Positions 1 to 11,495 are shown, counted from the stretch's first letter. The stretch: 64,000 bases of DNA from Okapia johnstoni (GCA_024291935.2 CM044315.1:75374385-75438384); one strand, 5' to 3'. The notes: generated by a model not told the origin, from the sequence alone. Program-made: numbers and translations.

Positions 1-217
1 CTGGTAATCAATTAACTGTGGAAAGCAGATAAGCAAAAGAAGCAACTAAAAAGCCATTATGCAGATAAACATATGACTTCTCAAGGCTGTTCTGCCTTGA
101 GATAAAAATCAGCATAACTAGCAACAAAATGGAGAAACTGAAAGATTTAGAAGTTTTCTGCCTATTTTAGTTCATTCTAATTCTGTTTACATATTGGACT
201 TCTAAGGATTGTTGGTG

Positions 218-1690
218 GTTAGTGGAGGTGATAGAATTCCAGCTGAGCTATTTCAAATTCTAAAAGATGATGATATGAAAGTGCTGCACTCAATATGCCA
301 GCAAATTTGGAAAACTCAGCAGTTGCCACAGGACTGGAAAAGGTCAGCTTTCATTTCAATCCCAAAGAAAGGCAATGCCAAAAAATGTTCAAACTACTGC
401 ACAATTGCACTCATCTCACACACTAGCATAGTAGTGCTCACAATTCTCCAAGCTATGTGAACAGTATGTGAATTCAACAGTGTGTGAACCAAGAACTTCC
501 AGATATTCAAGCTGGATTTAGGAAAGGTAGAGGAACGAGAGATCAAATTGCCAATATCCGCAGGATCATTAAAAAATCAAGAGTTTCAGAAAAACATCTA
601 CATCTGCTTCATTGACTATGCCAAAGGCTTTGACTGTGTGGATCAGAACAAACTGGGAAATTCTGCAAGAGATGGAAACACCAGACTACCTTGCCTGGCT
701 CCTGAGATATCTGTATGCAGGTCAAGAAGCAACAGTTAGAACTGGACATGGAACAACAGACTGGTTCCAAATTGGGAAAGGATTATGTCAAGGCTGTATA
801 TTGTCACCCTGCTTATTTAACTTATATGCAGAGTACATCATGCAAAATGCCACTCTAGATGAAGCACAGGCTGGAATCAAGATTGCTGGGAGAAATAAGA
901 ATAACCTCAGATAAGCATATGACCCCACCCTTATGGTAGAAACTGAAGAGGAACTAAAGAGCCTCTTGATGAAAGTGACAGAGGAGAGTGAAAAAGTTGG
1001 CTTAAAACTCCACAGTCAAAAACCAAAGATCATGGCATCTGGTCCCATCACTTCATGGCAAGTTTACAGGGAAACAACGGAAGCAAGGACAGTCTTTATT
1101 TTCTTGGGCTCCAAAATCATGCAGATGGTGACTGCAGCCATGAAATTAAAAGACACTTGCTCCTTGGAAGAAAAGCTATGACCAATCTAGACAGTATATT
1201 AAAAAACAGAGGCATCACTTTGCCGATAAAGGTCCATCTAGTCAAAGCTATGGTTTTTCCCAATAGTTGTGTATGATTGTGGAGTTGGACCTTTAAGAAA
1301 ACTGAGTGCTGAAGAATTGATGCTTTTGAATTCTGGTGTTGGAGAAGACTCTTGAGAGACCCTTGGACTGCAAGAAAATCAAACCAGTCAATCCTAAAGG
1401 AGTTCAGTCCTGAATATTCATTGAAAGGACTGATGCTGAAGCTGAAGCTCCAATCCTTTGGCCACCTGCTGCGAAGAACTGACTCCCTTGAAAAAACTCT
1501 GATGCTGGGAAAGATTGAAGGAAGGAGGAGAATGGGATGACAGAAGATGAGATGGCTGGATAGCATCACCGACTTGATGGACATGAGTTTGAACAAGTTC
1601 CAGAAGTTGGTGATGGACAGGGAATCCTGGTGAGCTACAGTCCATGGGGTCACAAAGAGTCAGATGTGACTGAGCAACTGATCTGATTGA
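218..1690 (+). mobile_element. BovB (RTE) LINE, 5'-truncated, decayed
   Basis: Reverse-transcriptase half and 3' tail of a BovB LINE. Recognisable pieces in order are the GGD-IPAELFQILKDD block, PIPKKGNA, a DYAKGFD catalytic-Asp motif, CQGCILSPCLFNLYAEY, and the GLKLHSQKPKIMASG block. The frame is broken several times. The YADD catalytic box is destroyed, because the sequence after the NLR codons reads as a stop followed by AYD. The tail ends in the ACTGA-like motif typical of BovB 3' ends. It is 5'-truncated inside the domain before the RT fingers. I found no convincing TSD. The copy is inactive and old. Confidence 0.9.
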
Positions 1691-2172
1691 ACGACTGAGG
1701 ACTCTATAGCATCAAATTTTTTCAACCATAACTGATTAATATTTTTTACTGTTGTCAAAGATTGAAATTTCTATGTGCTGGAAGCTGCAGGAAACCGGCA
1801 TTAAAAAACAGCCAATATCTGTATCCTCACCTATGAAGAAACTAACCCTAAGATGTTTTCACAGCTAGTGACTTGTAACATCAGCCAGAGATCTCAGGAC
1901 TCCATCTTTACTGTTTCTTGTATTTTCCATGCAGGGGAAGGGTGGATGAGCAGACACAGAGTCAGGGAGTAGCATGAAGCTCTGTGGCCTTTGGTAAATC
2001 TGAAATAACTTCTCTGATTGACTTGTCCATTGTAGCAGATGGAGGAAATTGGACTTAATCTTAGAGGTAGCTTTCATGTAACACATTTTTATTGAGCATC
2101 TAACTTTGTACTTGGTACTGAGGTAATAAATATGAATGTGACCTGTATTATATCTTTAAATTTTTGTTTCTA
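1691..2172. other. Non-coding stretch with faint MIR/L2-like pieces
   Basis: No gene is seen. The stretch near 1825-1895 resembles the MIR core (bases like gaagaaactaaccc followed by a gacttg motif). The stretch near 2083-2150 starts like the TTTATTGAGCA motif found in several ancient mammalian repeats. Both are too decayed to name firmly. Confidence 0.35.
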
Positions 2173-2181
2173 AGAGGTTTA

Positions 2182-4276
2182 TTTTTTAATTTTTTTTAAT
2201 TTGTTTATTCTAGATGGGGGCTAATTACTTTACAATATTGTAGTGGTTTTTGCCATACATTGACATGAATCAGCCATGGGTTTACATGTGTTCCCCATCC
2301 TGAACCCCCCTCCCACATCCCTCCCCATCCCATCCCTCAGGGTCATCCCATTGCCCCAGCCCTGAGCATTTGTCTCATGCATTGAACCTGGAATGGTGTT
2401 CTGTTTCACATATGATAATATACATGTTTCAGTGCTATTCTCTCAGAATGTCCCACCCTCACCTTCTCCCTCGGAGTCCATAAGACTGTTCTATCCATCT
2501 GTGTCTCTTATTCTGTCTCGCATATAGGGTAATCATTACCATCTTTCAAATTCCATATACATGCATTAGTATACTGTATTGGTGTTTTTCTTTCTGGCTT
2601 ACTTCACTCTGTATAATGGGCTCCAGTTTCATCCATCTCAATAGAACCGATTCAAATGTATTCTTTTTAATGGCTGAGTAATATTCCATTGTGTATATGT
2701 ACCACAGCTTCCTTATCCATTCGTCTGCCGATGGACATCTAGGTTGCTTCCTTGTCCTGGCTATTATAAACAATGCTGCAATGAACATTGGGGTACACGT
2801 GTCTCTTTCAATTCTGGCTTCCTCAGTGTGTACGCCCAGCAGTGGGATTGCTGGGTCATATGGCAGTTATATTCCCAGTTTTTTAAGGAATCTCCACACT
2901 GTTCTCCATAGTGGTTGTACTAGTTTGCATTCCCACCAACAGTGTAAGAGGGTTCCCTTTTCTCCACACCCTCTCCAGCATTTATTGCTTGTAGACTTTT
3001 GGATAGCAGCCATTCTGACTGGTGTGAAATGGTACCTCATTGTGGTTTTGATTTGCATTTCTCTGATAATGAGTGATGTTGAGCATCTTTTCATGTGTTT
3101 GTTAGCCATCTGTATGTCTTCTTTGGAGAAATGTCTGTTTAGTTCTTTGGCCCATTTTTTGATTGGGTCACTTATTTTTCTGGAATTCAGCTGCAGGAGT
3201 TGCTTGTATATTTTTGAGATTAATTCTTTGTCAGTTGCTTCGTTTGCTATTATTTTCTCCCATTCTGAAGGCTGTCTTTTCACCTTGCTTATAGTTTGCT
3301 TTGTTGTGCAAAAGCTTTTAATTTTAATTAGGTCCCATTTGTTTATTTTTGCTTTTATTTCCAATATTCTGGGAGGTGGGTCATGGAGGATCCTGCTGTG
3401 ATTTATGTCGGAGAGTGTTTTGCCTATGTTTTCCTCTAGGAGTTTTATAGTTTCTGGTCTTATGTTTAGACCTTTAATCCATTTTGAGTTTATTTTTGTG
3501 TATGGTGTTAGAAAGTGTTCTAGTTTCATTCTTTTACAAGTGGTTGACCAGTTTTCCCAGCACTACTTGTTAAAGAGATTGTCTTTTCCCCATTGTATAT
3601 TCTTGCCTCCTTTGTCAAAGATAAGGTGTCCATAGGTGCATGGATTTATCTCTGGGCTTTCTATTTTGTTCCACTGATCTATATTTCTGTCTTTGTGCCA
3701 CTACCATACTGTCTTGATGACTGTAGCTTTGTAGTAGAGCCTGAAGTCAGGCAGGTTGATTCCTCCAGTTCCATTCTTCTTTCTCAAGATTGCTTTGGCT
3801 ATTCAAGGTTTTTTTGTATTTCCATACAAATTTTGAAATTATTTCTCCTAGTTCTGTGGAAAATACCGTTGGTAGCTTGATAGGGATTGCATTGAGTCTA
3901 TAGATTGCTTTGGGTAGTATGCTCATTTTCACTATATCAATTCTTCCAATCCATGAACACGGTATATTTCTCCATCTGTTTGTGTCCTCTTTGATTTCTT
4001 TCATCAGTGTTTTATAGTTTTCTATATATAAGTCTTTTGTTTCTTTAGGTAGATATATTCCTAAGTATTTTATTCTTTTTGTTGCAGTGGTGAATGGTAT
4101 TGTTTCCTTAATTTCTCTTTCTGTTTTCTCATTGTTAGTGTATAGGAATGCAAGGGATTTCTGTGTGTTAATTTTATATCCTGCAAATTTACTATATTCA
4201 TTGATTAGCTCTAGTAATTTTCTGGTAGAATCTTTAGGGTTTTCTATGTAGAGGATCATGTCATCTGCAAACCGTG
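2182..4276 (-). mobile_element. Ruminant L1, 3' 2.1 kb, 5'-truncated, 9-bp TSD
   Basis: L1 in minus orientation. The T-rich run at 2182-2200 is the poly(A) tail, followed by the 3' UTR ending that recurs at 22.9, 31.5 and 44.2 kb. The rest is the ORF2 C-terminal half. The element is truncated at its 5' end inside the RT catalytic region. The 9-base sequence agaggttta flanks both ends (2173-2181 and 4277-4285), immediately outside the T tract and the truncation point, and is a plausible short TSD. Confidence 0.92.
2546..4276 (-). pseudogene. L1 ORF2 fragment (RT palm to C-terminus)
   Basis: Remnant of the L1 ORF2 protein, the endonuclease/reverse transcriptase that copies L1 RNA into the genome. 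Reading leftward on the minus strand it begins at the catalytic box, here FADDM (the F/Y-A-D-D motif of the RT palm). It continues through the thumb ([13 protein letters not shown], then [20 protein letters not shown]) to the C-terminal cysteine-rich segment with the spacing C-x3-C-x7-H-x4-C. The endonuclease and the first half of the RT are missing through 5' truncation. At least two frame changes divide it into three frames (4334-3747, 3529-2867, 2788-2546). It cannot make an active protein. Confidence 0.85.
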
Positions 4277-4285
4277 AGAGGTTTA

Positions 4286-4963
4286 AATGAAACATAAATA
4301 GACACAATGTAAGAAGCAGGGTACTTAAAACCATTAGGAAGATATATAAATTGTGCTGTGGATTAGAGATAAAGAAGAAAATGATGCTATTAGGACTTGA
4401 GAAGAAAAGGAGAAGCTTTTGAGGTGGGTTGTATTTTAGCTAGATCTTAAGGAAATGGGGCAAGAACAAAAACTTAAGAAAATGGGATTTCAAATAGAAG
4501 ATACAACCTGATGAGCCATAATACCCCTTTTATAAGCCTCAGTTTCCTCACTGTAAAAAGTGCATAAGAATACTTTTTCACAGAGATGTTATGAGAAATG
4601 AATATGAAATGGATGTCTAAATATTTTTTTTAAATCTCAAGGATCTTACTCAATAAATTTTCTGACTAGTTCTTTTCTTTTCCTCTCTCACCCAAAACTG
4701 ACTGGATAGTTGTTGTTCCTTCATTCCTTCCCTTTCACCTTCCTTCCTCCCTTCCTTTATTCTTTTCTTCCTTCCTTCAGCTTGTCAACAAATGCATGCT
4801 AAGTGGTCACAATGTACCAGGGATTATGTAAGGTATTAGAATAAAACAAGAGAAATATGGTTACTGTTCTCATAGAGCTCATAGCCTAAAGGGCTAGACA
4901 TTAAATATGTAATTTGATAAATATGATAATCATTAAAACAAAGGGGAGATCAGCATGTGTGGA
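4286..4963. other. Old non-coding DNA: MIR piece, TTCC-rich tract, ancient repeat
   Basis: No gene is seen. Positions 4515-4640 match MIR in plus orientation (cctcagtttcctcactgtaaa followed by the gagaaatgaa part). Positions 4715-4778 are a pyrimidine tract rich in TTCC. Positions 4780-4930 resemble the ancient mammalian repeat that contains a 'caacaaat...ccagg...gagctcatagcc' pattern. I do not name that family. Confidence 0.5.
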
Positions 4964-4975
4964 CTACTCAGCATG

Positions 4976-5179
4976 TGTTCAATCACTCAGTTGTATCAGA
5001 CTTTTTGCAACCCCACAGACTGGCCTGTCCTCTATCCATGACATTTTTGAGGCAAGAATACTATAGTTGTTTGCCATTTCCTCTTCCAGGGAATCTTCCA
5101 GACCCAGGGATAAAATCCCTATCTCCTGCATCTCCTGCATTGGCAGGCAGACACTTTACCACTGAGCCACCTGTGAAGC
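4976..5179 (-). mobile_element. Bov-tA SINE with TSD
   Basis: tRNA-derived SINE in minus orientation. The BovB-derived half comes first (cactcag..gtatcagac..tttgcaacccc) and the tRNA-like half last (cccagggataaaatcc..accactgagccacctg). The imperfect 12-base repeat ctactcagcatg (4964-4975) / ctattcagcatg (5180-5191) flanks it exactly. Confidence 0.9.
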
Positions 5180-5388
5180 CTATTCAGCATGCTATGTAGC
5201 ATAGAAGACTTAGTCTGCTTCAAGGATAAGAGACCTTATTTAGGAATATTATTTATTGTGATAGCTGAAAGATGAATAAAAGTTAGATCATAGTGGGCAG
5301 AGATATGTGTGAAGTATATATCTTTGATAAACAAAGTTCAGTGTGATTGGAGCATGAAATTCTAAGAAGAAAGACTAGGGAGTTATGT

Positions 5389-6725
5389 TATTCAGTCACT
5401 AAGTCATGTCCGACTCTTTGCAACCCTATGGACTACAGCAGGCTGGTTTGCTCTATCCTCCACCGTCTTCCAGTGTTTGCTTAAATTTGTGTCCATTAAG
5501 CCAGTGATCCTATCTTAACCACCTCATACTCTGCTTCCTTCTTCTCCTTTTGCCTTCACTCTTTCCCAGGATCAGGTTTTCTCAAATACACTGACTCTTC
5601 ACATCATGTGGACAAAATATTGAACCTTTAGCTTCAGCCTCAGTTCTTCTAATGAATATTCAGGGTTGATTTCCATTAGTATTGGCTGGTTTGATATCCT
5701 TGCTGTCCAAGGGACTCTCAGGAGTCATCTGCAGCACCACAGTTTGAAAGCATCAATTCTTTAGTGTTCAGCCTTCTTTAGGGTCCAACTCTCACATTGG
5801 CACATGACTACTAGAAAAACCATAGCTTTCAGTATATGGACATTTGCCTACAAAGTGATATCTCTGGTTTTTAATATGTTGTCTAGGTTTGTCATAGCTT
5901 TTCTTCCAAGGAATAAGCATCAATTTCATGACTATGGTCACCATCTGCAGTGACATTTTAGCCCGAGAAAATAAAATCTATCACTCTTTCCACTTTTCTC
6001 CTTCTATTTGCCATGAAATGAAGAGACAGGATACCATGATCTTAGTTTTTGAATGCTGAGTTTTAAGCCAGGCTTTTCACTCTCCTCTTTGACTCTCATC
6101 AAGAGGCTCTTTAATTCCTCTTCACTTTTTGCCATTAGAGTAGAATCATCCTCATATCTGAGGTTGTTGATACTCCTCCCAGCTTGTGATTCATCCAGCC
6201 CTGCATTTCACATGATGTAGTCTGCTTTAAGTTAAATAAGCAGGGTTACAATATACAGCCTTGTTGAACTCCTTTTCCAATTTGGAACCAGTCCATTGTT
6301 CTTGTCCAGTTCTAACTGTTGCTTCTAGAACCACGAACAGGTTTCTCAGGAGATAGGTAATGTGGTTTGGTTCTCCCATTTCCTTAAGAATTTTCCATGG
6401 TTTGTTGTTATCCACACAGTCAACGGCTTTAGCATAGTCAATAAAGCAGAAGTAGATGTTTTTCAGGATTTCTCTTGCTTTCTCTATGATCCAACAAATG
6501 TTGGCAATTTTATCACTGGTTCCTCTGCCTCTTCAAAACCCAACTTGTACATTCAGGTGTTCTCAGTTCACGTACTACTGAAGCCTAGCTTGAAGGATTT
6601 GGAGCATAATCTTGCTAGCATGTGAAATGAGCACAATTGTATGGTAGTTGGAATATTATTTGGCATTGCCCTTCTTTGGGATTGGGATGAAAACTGACCC
6701 TTTCCAATCTTGTGGCCACTGCATT
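5389..6725 (-). mobile_element. BovB LINE, 5'-truncated, decayed
   Basis: Minus-strand BovB from its 3' tail at the left to about the PQDWKR block at the right. The C-terminal region, the RT palm and the DYAKAFD region (here DNNKPWKILKEMGEPNHITYLL follows) are visible but frames are broken throughout. The YADD box reads YEDD. The element stops near 6725 at the antisense of 'GCAGTGGCCACA'. It is an old, inactive copy with no clear TSD. Confidence 0.9.
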
Positions 6726-7018
6726 CACTTATGGAGCAAACATAGAGTGACTCTGAAAGGTGAGGTAATGAGGGAAGAATGGCTAGGTGTCTCAGAGCTT
6801 GGGACATGATACAGTGGTGAGAATCCTGGGTCTTATTGTTGCCTCCTAAATGGCAGGATGGTTATTTAAGAAGCCAGCAACCCGGAATACCAATGGGCAC
6901 AGGCAAAACACAAGCCTTCCCAAAAGCCTATTTGGGCTACACAAAGCTCAAGAAAAAGACAGCCCAGTAAGACAAAAACACTGAGACAATAATTACTTAC
7001 TCTAATCAAATACTGTGG

Positions 7019-7041
7019 AAAAAAAAAAAAAAAAAAAAAAA
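7019..7041. repeat. Poly(A) run
   Basis: About 22 consecutive A bases in plus orientation between an unassigned 200-bp segment (6820-7018) and old L1-like sequence. It may be the tail of an unrecognised retroposed piece, since the 200 bp before it do not match a family I know. Confidence 0.6.
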
Positions 7042-7862
7042 CAACCCTGTAGCCCCACTTTCTCCCTTACCAACAAATGTCAAGCAGGAAGCCTAAACTT
7101 CCATTTTTGCTTCAAACCTCCAGCCAGGTGGTGTCACAGAAAAGTAGGGAACTGAGACTTTCATTCCAGCTGGTCAGTGATGAACCCTTCTCTCCTCTCT
7201 ATGATGTCAGACTCCTTGAGGAATCTGGATTTCCATCACCCACTTAAGGATGGGATCAATAGCAGAGTGTAAGGAAACAGAAAAAAGAATAAATAAATGT
7301 TAGGATGGGACAACAGAAGTTACCCCTTTGAACAATAGAGAAAAAAAATAGATCAAGAAAAATGGACAGAGCCTTGGGGACTTATGGGACAATAAATTTA
7401 TCATTTATTTCATTAGAATCAGAAGGAAAGGAGAGAGTGGGACTGAAAAAAGTATTTTAAATGGTGAAAATCTTCTCAGATTTGAAAATATGACATAAAC
7501 CTATAGATTTAAGGGACAGAGTAACCAAAAATACCCCTGAACAGGAAAAACTGAGGGAAATCTTTGCCAAGAAGTGTCAGAATTAAACTTCTGAAAACTA
7601 AGGACAAAGGAAGAATTTTGAAAGTACTAAGAAGAAATAAGCCAAAGGGAAGTGGTACAATGTTTCTCAAATGCTGAGAGAAAATAGTTGCCAACCCAGA
7701 CTTCTATATCTAACAAAAATATCTTTCAAGCATGAAGGGAAAATCAAGCCATTTGAGATGAAAGCAAGAACTAAGTATATTTTTCACTAGCAGACCCACT
7801 CTTATGCAAAGTTCTTGAAACAGAAAAGATAATAAAGAAGGATTCTTATAACATCAGAAAGA
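7042..7862 (+). mobile_element. Old L1, 5' UTR/ORF1-end region
   Basis: Plus-strand fragment of an old mammalian L1. Recognisable parts are the region with gaactgagactttcattcc and ctccttgaggaatctg, then 'cataaacctatagatt', the ORF1-like KTKDKGRILKVLRR-type stretch near 7600-7630, and the 'aacccagacttctatatc' block that lies between ORF1 and ORF2 in old L1s. No open frame survives. It ends near 7862, where a second L1 piece begins again at an equivalent position. Confidence 0.7.
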
Positions 7863-7865
7863 GTA

Positions 7866-9036
7866 AAAAGACCTCTGGGACAATATTAAGCACACCAACA
7901 TTCAAATTATAGGTGTCCCAGACAAAGGAGAAAAAGAGAAGGGGCCTGAGAAAATATTGAAAGAGCTTATAGTCAAAAACTTACCTATTATAGGAAAGGA
8001 AATAGTCACCCAAGTCCAAGAGGCCCAGAGATAACCATACAAGATAAATCCAAGGTGGAACACACTGAGGCGCATATCAGTCAAACTAACAAAAACTAAA
8101 TACAAAGAAAAAATATTAAAAGCATCAAATAACATAGGAGGAAATCCTTATAAGTTTATCAGCTGATTTTCAACAGAAACCCTGCAGGCCAGAAGAGAGT
8201 GGCAGGATATATTTAAAATGATGACAAGGAAAAACCTGCAACCAAGAATATTCTACCCAGCAAGGCTTCTCATTCAGATTCAACAGAAAAATCACAAGCT
8301 TTGCAGACAAGCAAAAGCTAAGAGAATTCAGCACCACAAAACTAGCTTTACAACAAATGCTAAAGGAAATGTTCTAGGTGGAAAAGAAAAGACCACAACT
8401 AGAAACAAGAAAATTATGAACTGAAAAGCTCATCAGTAAAGGCAAACATACCATAAATGTAGGAAATCATCCACATGCTAATATGATATCAAAACCAGCA
8501 AACATGAGAAGAGGAGAGTACAAATGCAAGGTATTACAAATGCATTTGAAATTAAGAGATCAACAACTTAAACCAGTCTTGTATATATAGAGATTGCTTT
8601 ATCAACACTTCATGGCAACAACAAACCAAAAATCTACAATAGATATACACACAAAAAAGAAAGTGCAATCTAAACACAACACTACAAATAGTCTTCAGAT
8701 CAGAAAAGAAGAGAACAAAAGAGGAAGGGGAGAAAAAGACCTACAGAAACAAACCAAAAACAATAAAATGACAATAAGAACACATATATCAGTAATTACC
8801 TTAAATGTAAATGGATTAAGTTCACCAACCAAAAGACATAGACTGACTGAATGGATACAGAAGCAAGATCCATATATGTGATGTCTATAAGAGACCTGCT
8901 TCATGTCTAGGGACTCATATGGACTGAACGTGAGGGATGGAAAAAGGTGTTTCATGCAAATAAAATCAAAAGAAATCCAAGGAGCAATACTCATATCAGA
9001 TAAAACAGACTTTAAAATATATTCCATCTCTGGATC
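7866..9036 (+). mobile_element. Second L1 piece, ORF1 end to ORF2 endonuclease start
   Basis: Plus-strand L1 segment covering the same ORF1-end region as the piece before it. The aagaatattctacccagcaa block at 8240-8262 repeats the theme of 7690-7712. It then runs into the ORF2 endonuclease N-terminus: ITLNVNGLSSPTKRHRLTEW at about 8790-8850, followed by an ILISDKTDFK motif near 8990-9015. Stop codons interrupt the endonuclease (after DPYM). It ends at about 9036 with no RT. This is a truncated, dead copy. Confidence 0.8.
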
Positions 9037-9100
9037 TTCTAATTCTTGGAATGAACCGGGAGTAAGTTATATAATCTCTTTGTTCTTTTTTCTCCCATAG

Positions 9101-9165
9101 GACCCAGCAAATGTGTCCACCCTGGATGATCTTCACACTGTGCTGCCTGGAGAGTTCTTGCCCAG
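9101..9165 (+). other. Candidate exon (acceptor plus GC-type donor)
   Basis: A strong pyrimidine tract (tctctttgttcttttttctc) runs into CCATAG at 9095-9100. It is followed by a 65-bp segment ending CCCAG and then GCAAGT (9166-9171), which matches the rare GC-AG donor consensus. The frame starting at 9101 reads DPANVSTLDDLHTVLPGEFL and continues four codons to TGA at 9173-9175, so a terminal exon is the alternative reading. The segment is not part of any repeat I recognise and starts 65 bp after the L1 fragment. I do not recognise the peptide. No partner exon is identified in the window, so this may be chance. Confidence 0.25.
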
Positions 9166-9334
9166 GCAAGTGTGATACTCAGACAAGGTGTGAACCATTC
9201 TCTCTTATTTCCACCAGAGATGATATGCTCTTGTCCTCTTCCTTTATGAGTGATCTGAGTTGAATTTTGTTTATGAGAGATACACTGATATTCCTCCCCT
9301 CTTTATATAGAAAGTTATTATCCACAGTCTTTCA

Positions 9335-9432
9335 GATTGGAGAATAGAAACCAGAAGAAGATAGATGAGTTGCCCAACATCATACAATAAGTAAATGCCA
9401 ACACATCCTGGAGCCCACATTGGGCTGACTTA
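9335..9432 (+). mobile_element. MIR SINE fragment
   Basis: Plus-strand MIR core-like stretch (gagaatagaaaccagaagaa, then gagttgcccaacatcatac). Short and decayed. Confidence 0.5.
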
Positions 9433-10004
9433 TATGCCTATCGCTTTCTTCGCTGCTGCCACATTGTCTTCAAATAAAGCTTGAGAATTTTGAGCTTTGT
9501 AACAACTTCTACCAACTTCTAACCATTTAGTTTGATACAGTGCATCTTACCAATAGGAGCTATCCAGCAATGGAGGGATGTCAATATATAAAGAGTTCTG
9601 GAGCTGCTTCAGTTGAAGGAGAATGGCTCCCTGTCAGGGAGACATGGAGGGGATTCCTGCACTGAGAGGGAGGGTGGGTCCTATCAGTATGTGTTCCCAA
9701 CTAAATTATAGGGAATGCTGGCCAAGTGTTATAGTTACTGGTATTGTCTTAACCTCAATACGCAAATGGTAAGAAGCATAGAAAGGAAGAGGAAAAGAAA
9801 GAATCCGTGCTACAATCCCTGTCATAGGACAATGAACCAAATGGGGAAATGAGTTAGAGCTAACGAGAATTTGCTTATCAATGAACCAGAAGGTGGGGCC
9901 TTCCAAAATCCCCTCAAAGTCATATTATGCACTAAATTACTAGGATTCTAGGCTCTTTGTATGGAATTCAAGATTAATGCACATCATTCTGTCATAAACA
10001 GCTT
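9433..10004. other. Non-coding stretch, nothing recognised
   Basis: No repeat or gene is recognised. The short open frames here lack any conserved motif. Confidence 0.4.
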
Positions 10005-10200
10005 TCATACATTGTGCTAGTGTCTTTGATTCTCTCACAACTTTGGAAAGGGCATCTATCACTTTCTCAATGTTACAAATGAGGATACTGAGGCTCAGGG
10101 TGATTAAGTAACTTGCTCTAATAGTTTAGTAATGCTAGTAAGTGGCAGAGCTGGGATATGAATAGAGTCACTAATTTAAATCTTAACCCATTTTCCCTAT
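10005..10200 (+). mobile_element. MIR SINE
   Basis: Nearly complete MIR in plus orientation. It includes caaatgaggatactgaggct, gattaagtaacttgct and the 'gtggcagagctgggat' end. Confidence 0.75.
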
Positions 10201-10214
10201 TCTAGTTTTTTAAT

Positions 10215-10740
10215 AGTTAAGAGCTTAGTTATGGTTTGAAGAGATCTGAATTTAAACCTGACTCTGCCGTGTCTGTCATGAGGAGGATATGTGACTTGCT
10301 CATACAGCAAGTTAGGGCAGTACAAAAAGTCTGGCATCCATGTAAGATTGACTAGCAGCCCCATAACTTTCCTCCATGCTGCCCCACTGCCTCCCTTTGC
10401 TTTTACCCCAAGAAAAGGGACTGAAATGTGATTGCTTGGTGTAGGGAAAAACAGCACTGGCTTTCGAGTCAAACGGTTGAAACTTAATTACTGCCGTTGG
10501 GCAAAATCAGTGATAGTTACCGTTAATTCACTTCAAATAATACAGACAGTGTGTAATGTGCAGTGTGAATGATCTCTTTCACGTCAGACAGACAAGGACT
10601 TGAGGGAGAAGACCCAGTGTTTGTGATATGCCGTATCAATGTCCTAGAAGCAAGTTTTAGTGATTACTTAGCCAAAAGCCCTCATTTTGCACATGAAAAA
10701 ACTTAAGGGCCAGAGATTTGAACCCAGTACCTCTAACGCT
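10215..10740 (+). mobile_element. Two or three MIR fragments
   Basis: MIR-like starts at about 10225-10300 (ctgaatttaaacctgactct) and 10445-10510 (cactggctttcgagtcaaac). A MIR 3' part lies at about 10640-10740 (catgaaaaaacttaaggg, then tttgaacccagtacctct). These are separate fragments or one scrambled copy. Confidence 0.45.
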
Positions 10741-11495
10741 TAGGGCACAATATGAAACAGTCTCATAGCACTTTATTGTTACAAAATGATTTTGCATCAT
10801 GGTATTGATAGCTTACAGTGAACAGTATTGGATTCTTGATCTCCGAAGATGATTTAGCTTCAGGACCAGGGACTAGTCTTGATCACTCAAAAGCTTTTGT
10901 GTAGCAGAGTATTATTAAAGTATGAAAGGGGACAGAGAAAGCTTCTGACATAGACATCAGAAGGGGAATAGAGAGTGCCTCCCTCAATAGTGTTAGCAAG
11001 GGAGCTATATACTTTAATTAGTTATTACAATAAATCAAAAGAATGTCTCAAGGTGGTAAAGGTCTTACTAGGCCCATTCCCATAATTTACATTTTAAGAT
11101 AACAGGATTAGCCAGAAGGTTTTCAGGAAGGAGAAACTGTCCTCAAGCAGGATACATTGTTGTTATATAATCCTTGGTACAGAGCTTAAACTGAGTTGTT
11201 TGTTGTGTAATCACAAGTTCCAGGCTTAAAGAAAAAACGTTTTATGTGACTAAGACTATGGAATGTAGAGGGGGAAAAAAAAGCCATTTGTTCTTTCCCC
11301 AGACTTCTTATCAACCTGCCTAGGAATTGACTCTCTCAGTATCATCACAATAGCTCCAGGAGGCAGGAAAGCTAGAGGTTATCACCTCCAGGTAAGGAAA
11401 CCCAGGCTCAGAAAAGGTTGTCATAACTACTCAGGGGCAGAGTGCAAAGACTCTGCCTCAGATTTGTGTGCTTAGCCACACCTTAGCCATGCTGC
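10741..11495 (+). mobile_element. MIR-like repeat split by an LTR
   Basis: The left part (10741-10805) contains 'ttgcatcatg'. The right part (11339-11495) contains atcatcacaatagctccagg and 'aaggaaacccaggctcag'. Joined across the LTR, they read in the order of a MIR (low-count tail region, then core), so the LTR landed in an existing repeat. Confidence 0.45.
10806..11338 (-). mobile_element. Solo LTR of an endogenous retrovirus, 4-bp TSD
   Basis: A 533-bp block with LTR structure when read on the minus strand. It starts TGAGAGAGTC at 11338 and ends CTATCA at 10806 (TG...CA ends). It has a TATA-like GTATATAG near 11004-11013, a poly(A)-signal-like AATAAT near 10911-10916 followed by the 'actctgctacac' motif common after LTR poly(A) signals, and then a U5-like part. 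The 4-base repeat gtat lies directly outside both ends (10802-10805 and 11339-11342). No gag, pol or env sequence adjoins it, so it is a solo LTR left by recombination. A 4-bp duplication would suit a class I (gammaretrovirus-like) element, which is an inference. Confidence 0.7.

Noticed and set aside
218..1690. First BovB as an intact reverse transcriptase
   Set aside because: The YADD box is destroyed and the frame breaks several times.
2691..3401. 236-codon frame on the plus strand
   Set aside because: It is antisense to L1 ORF2. The same frame recurs at 23463-24071 and 31985-32692 over the other L1 copies.
4715..4778. TTCC-rich tract as a protein-binding array
   Set aside because: A degenerate pyrimidine microsatellite is the simpler reading. 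The spacing is irregular.
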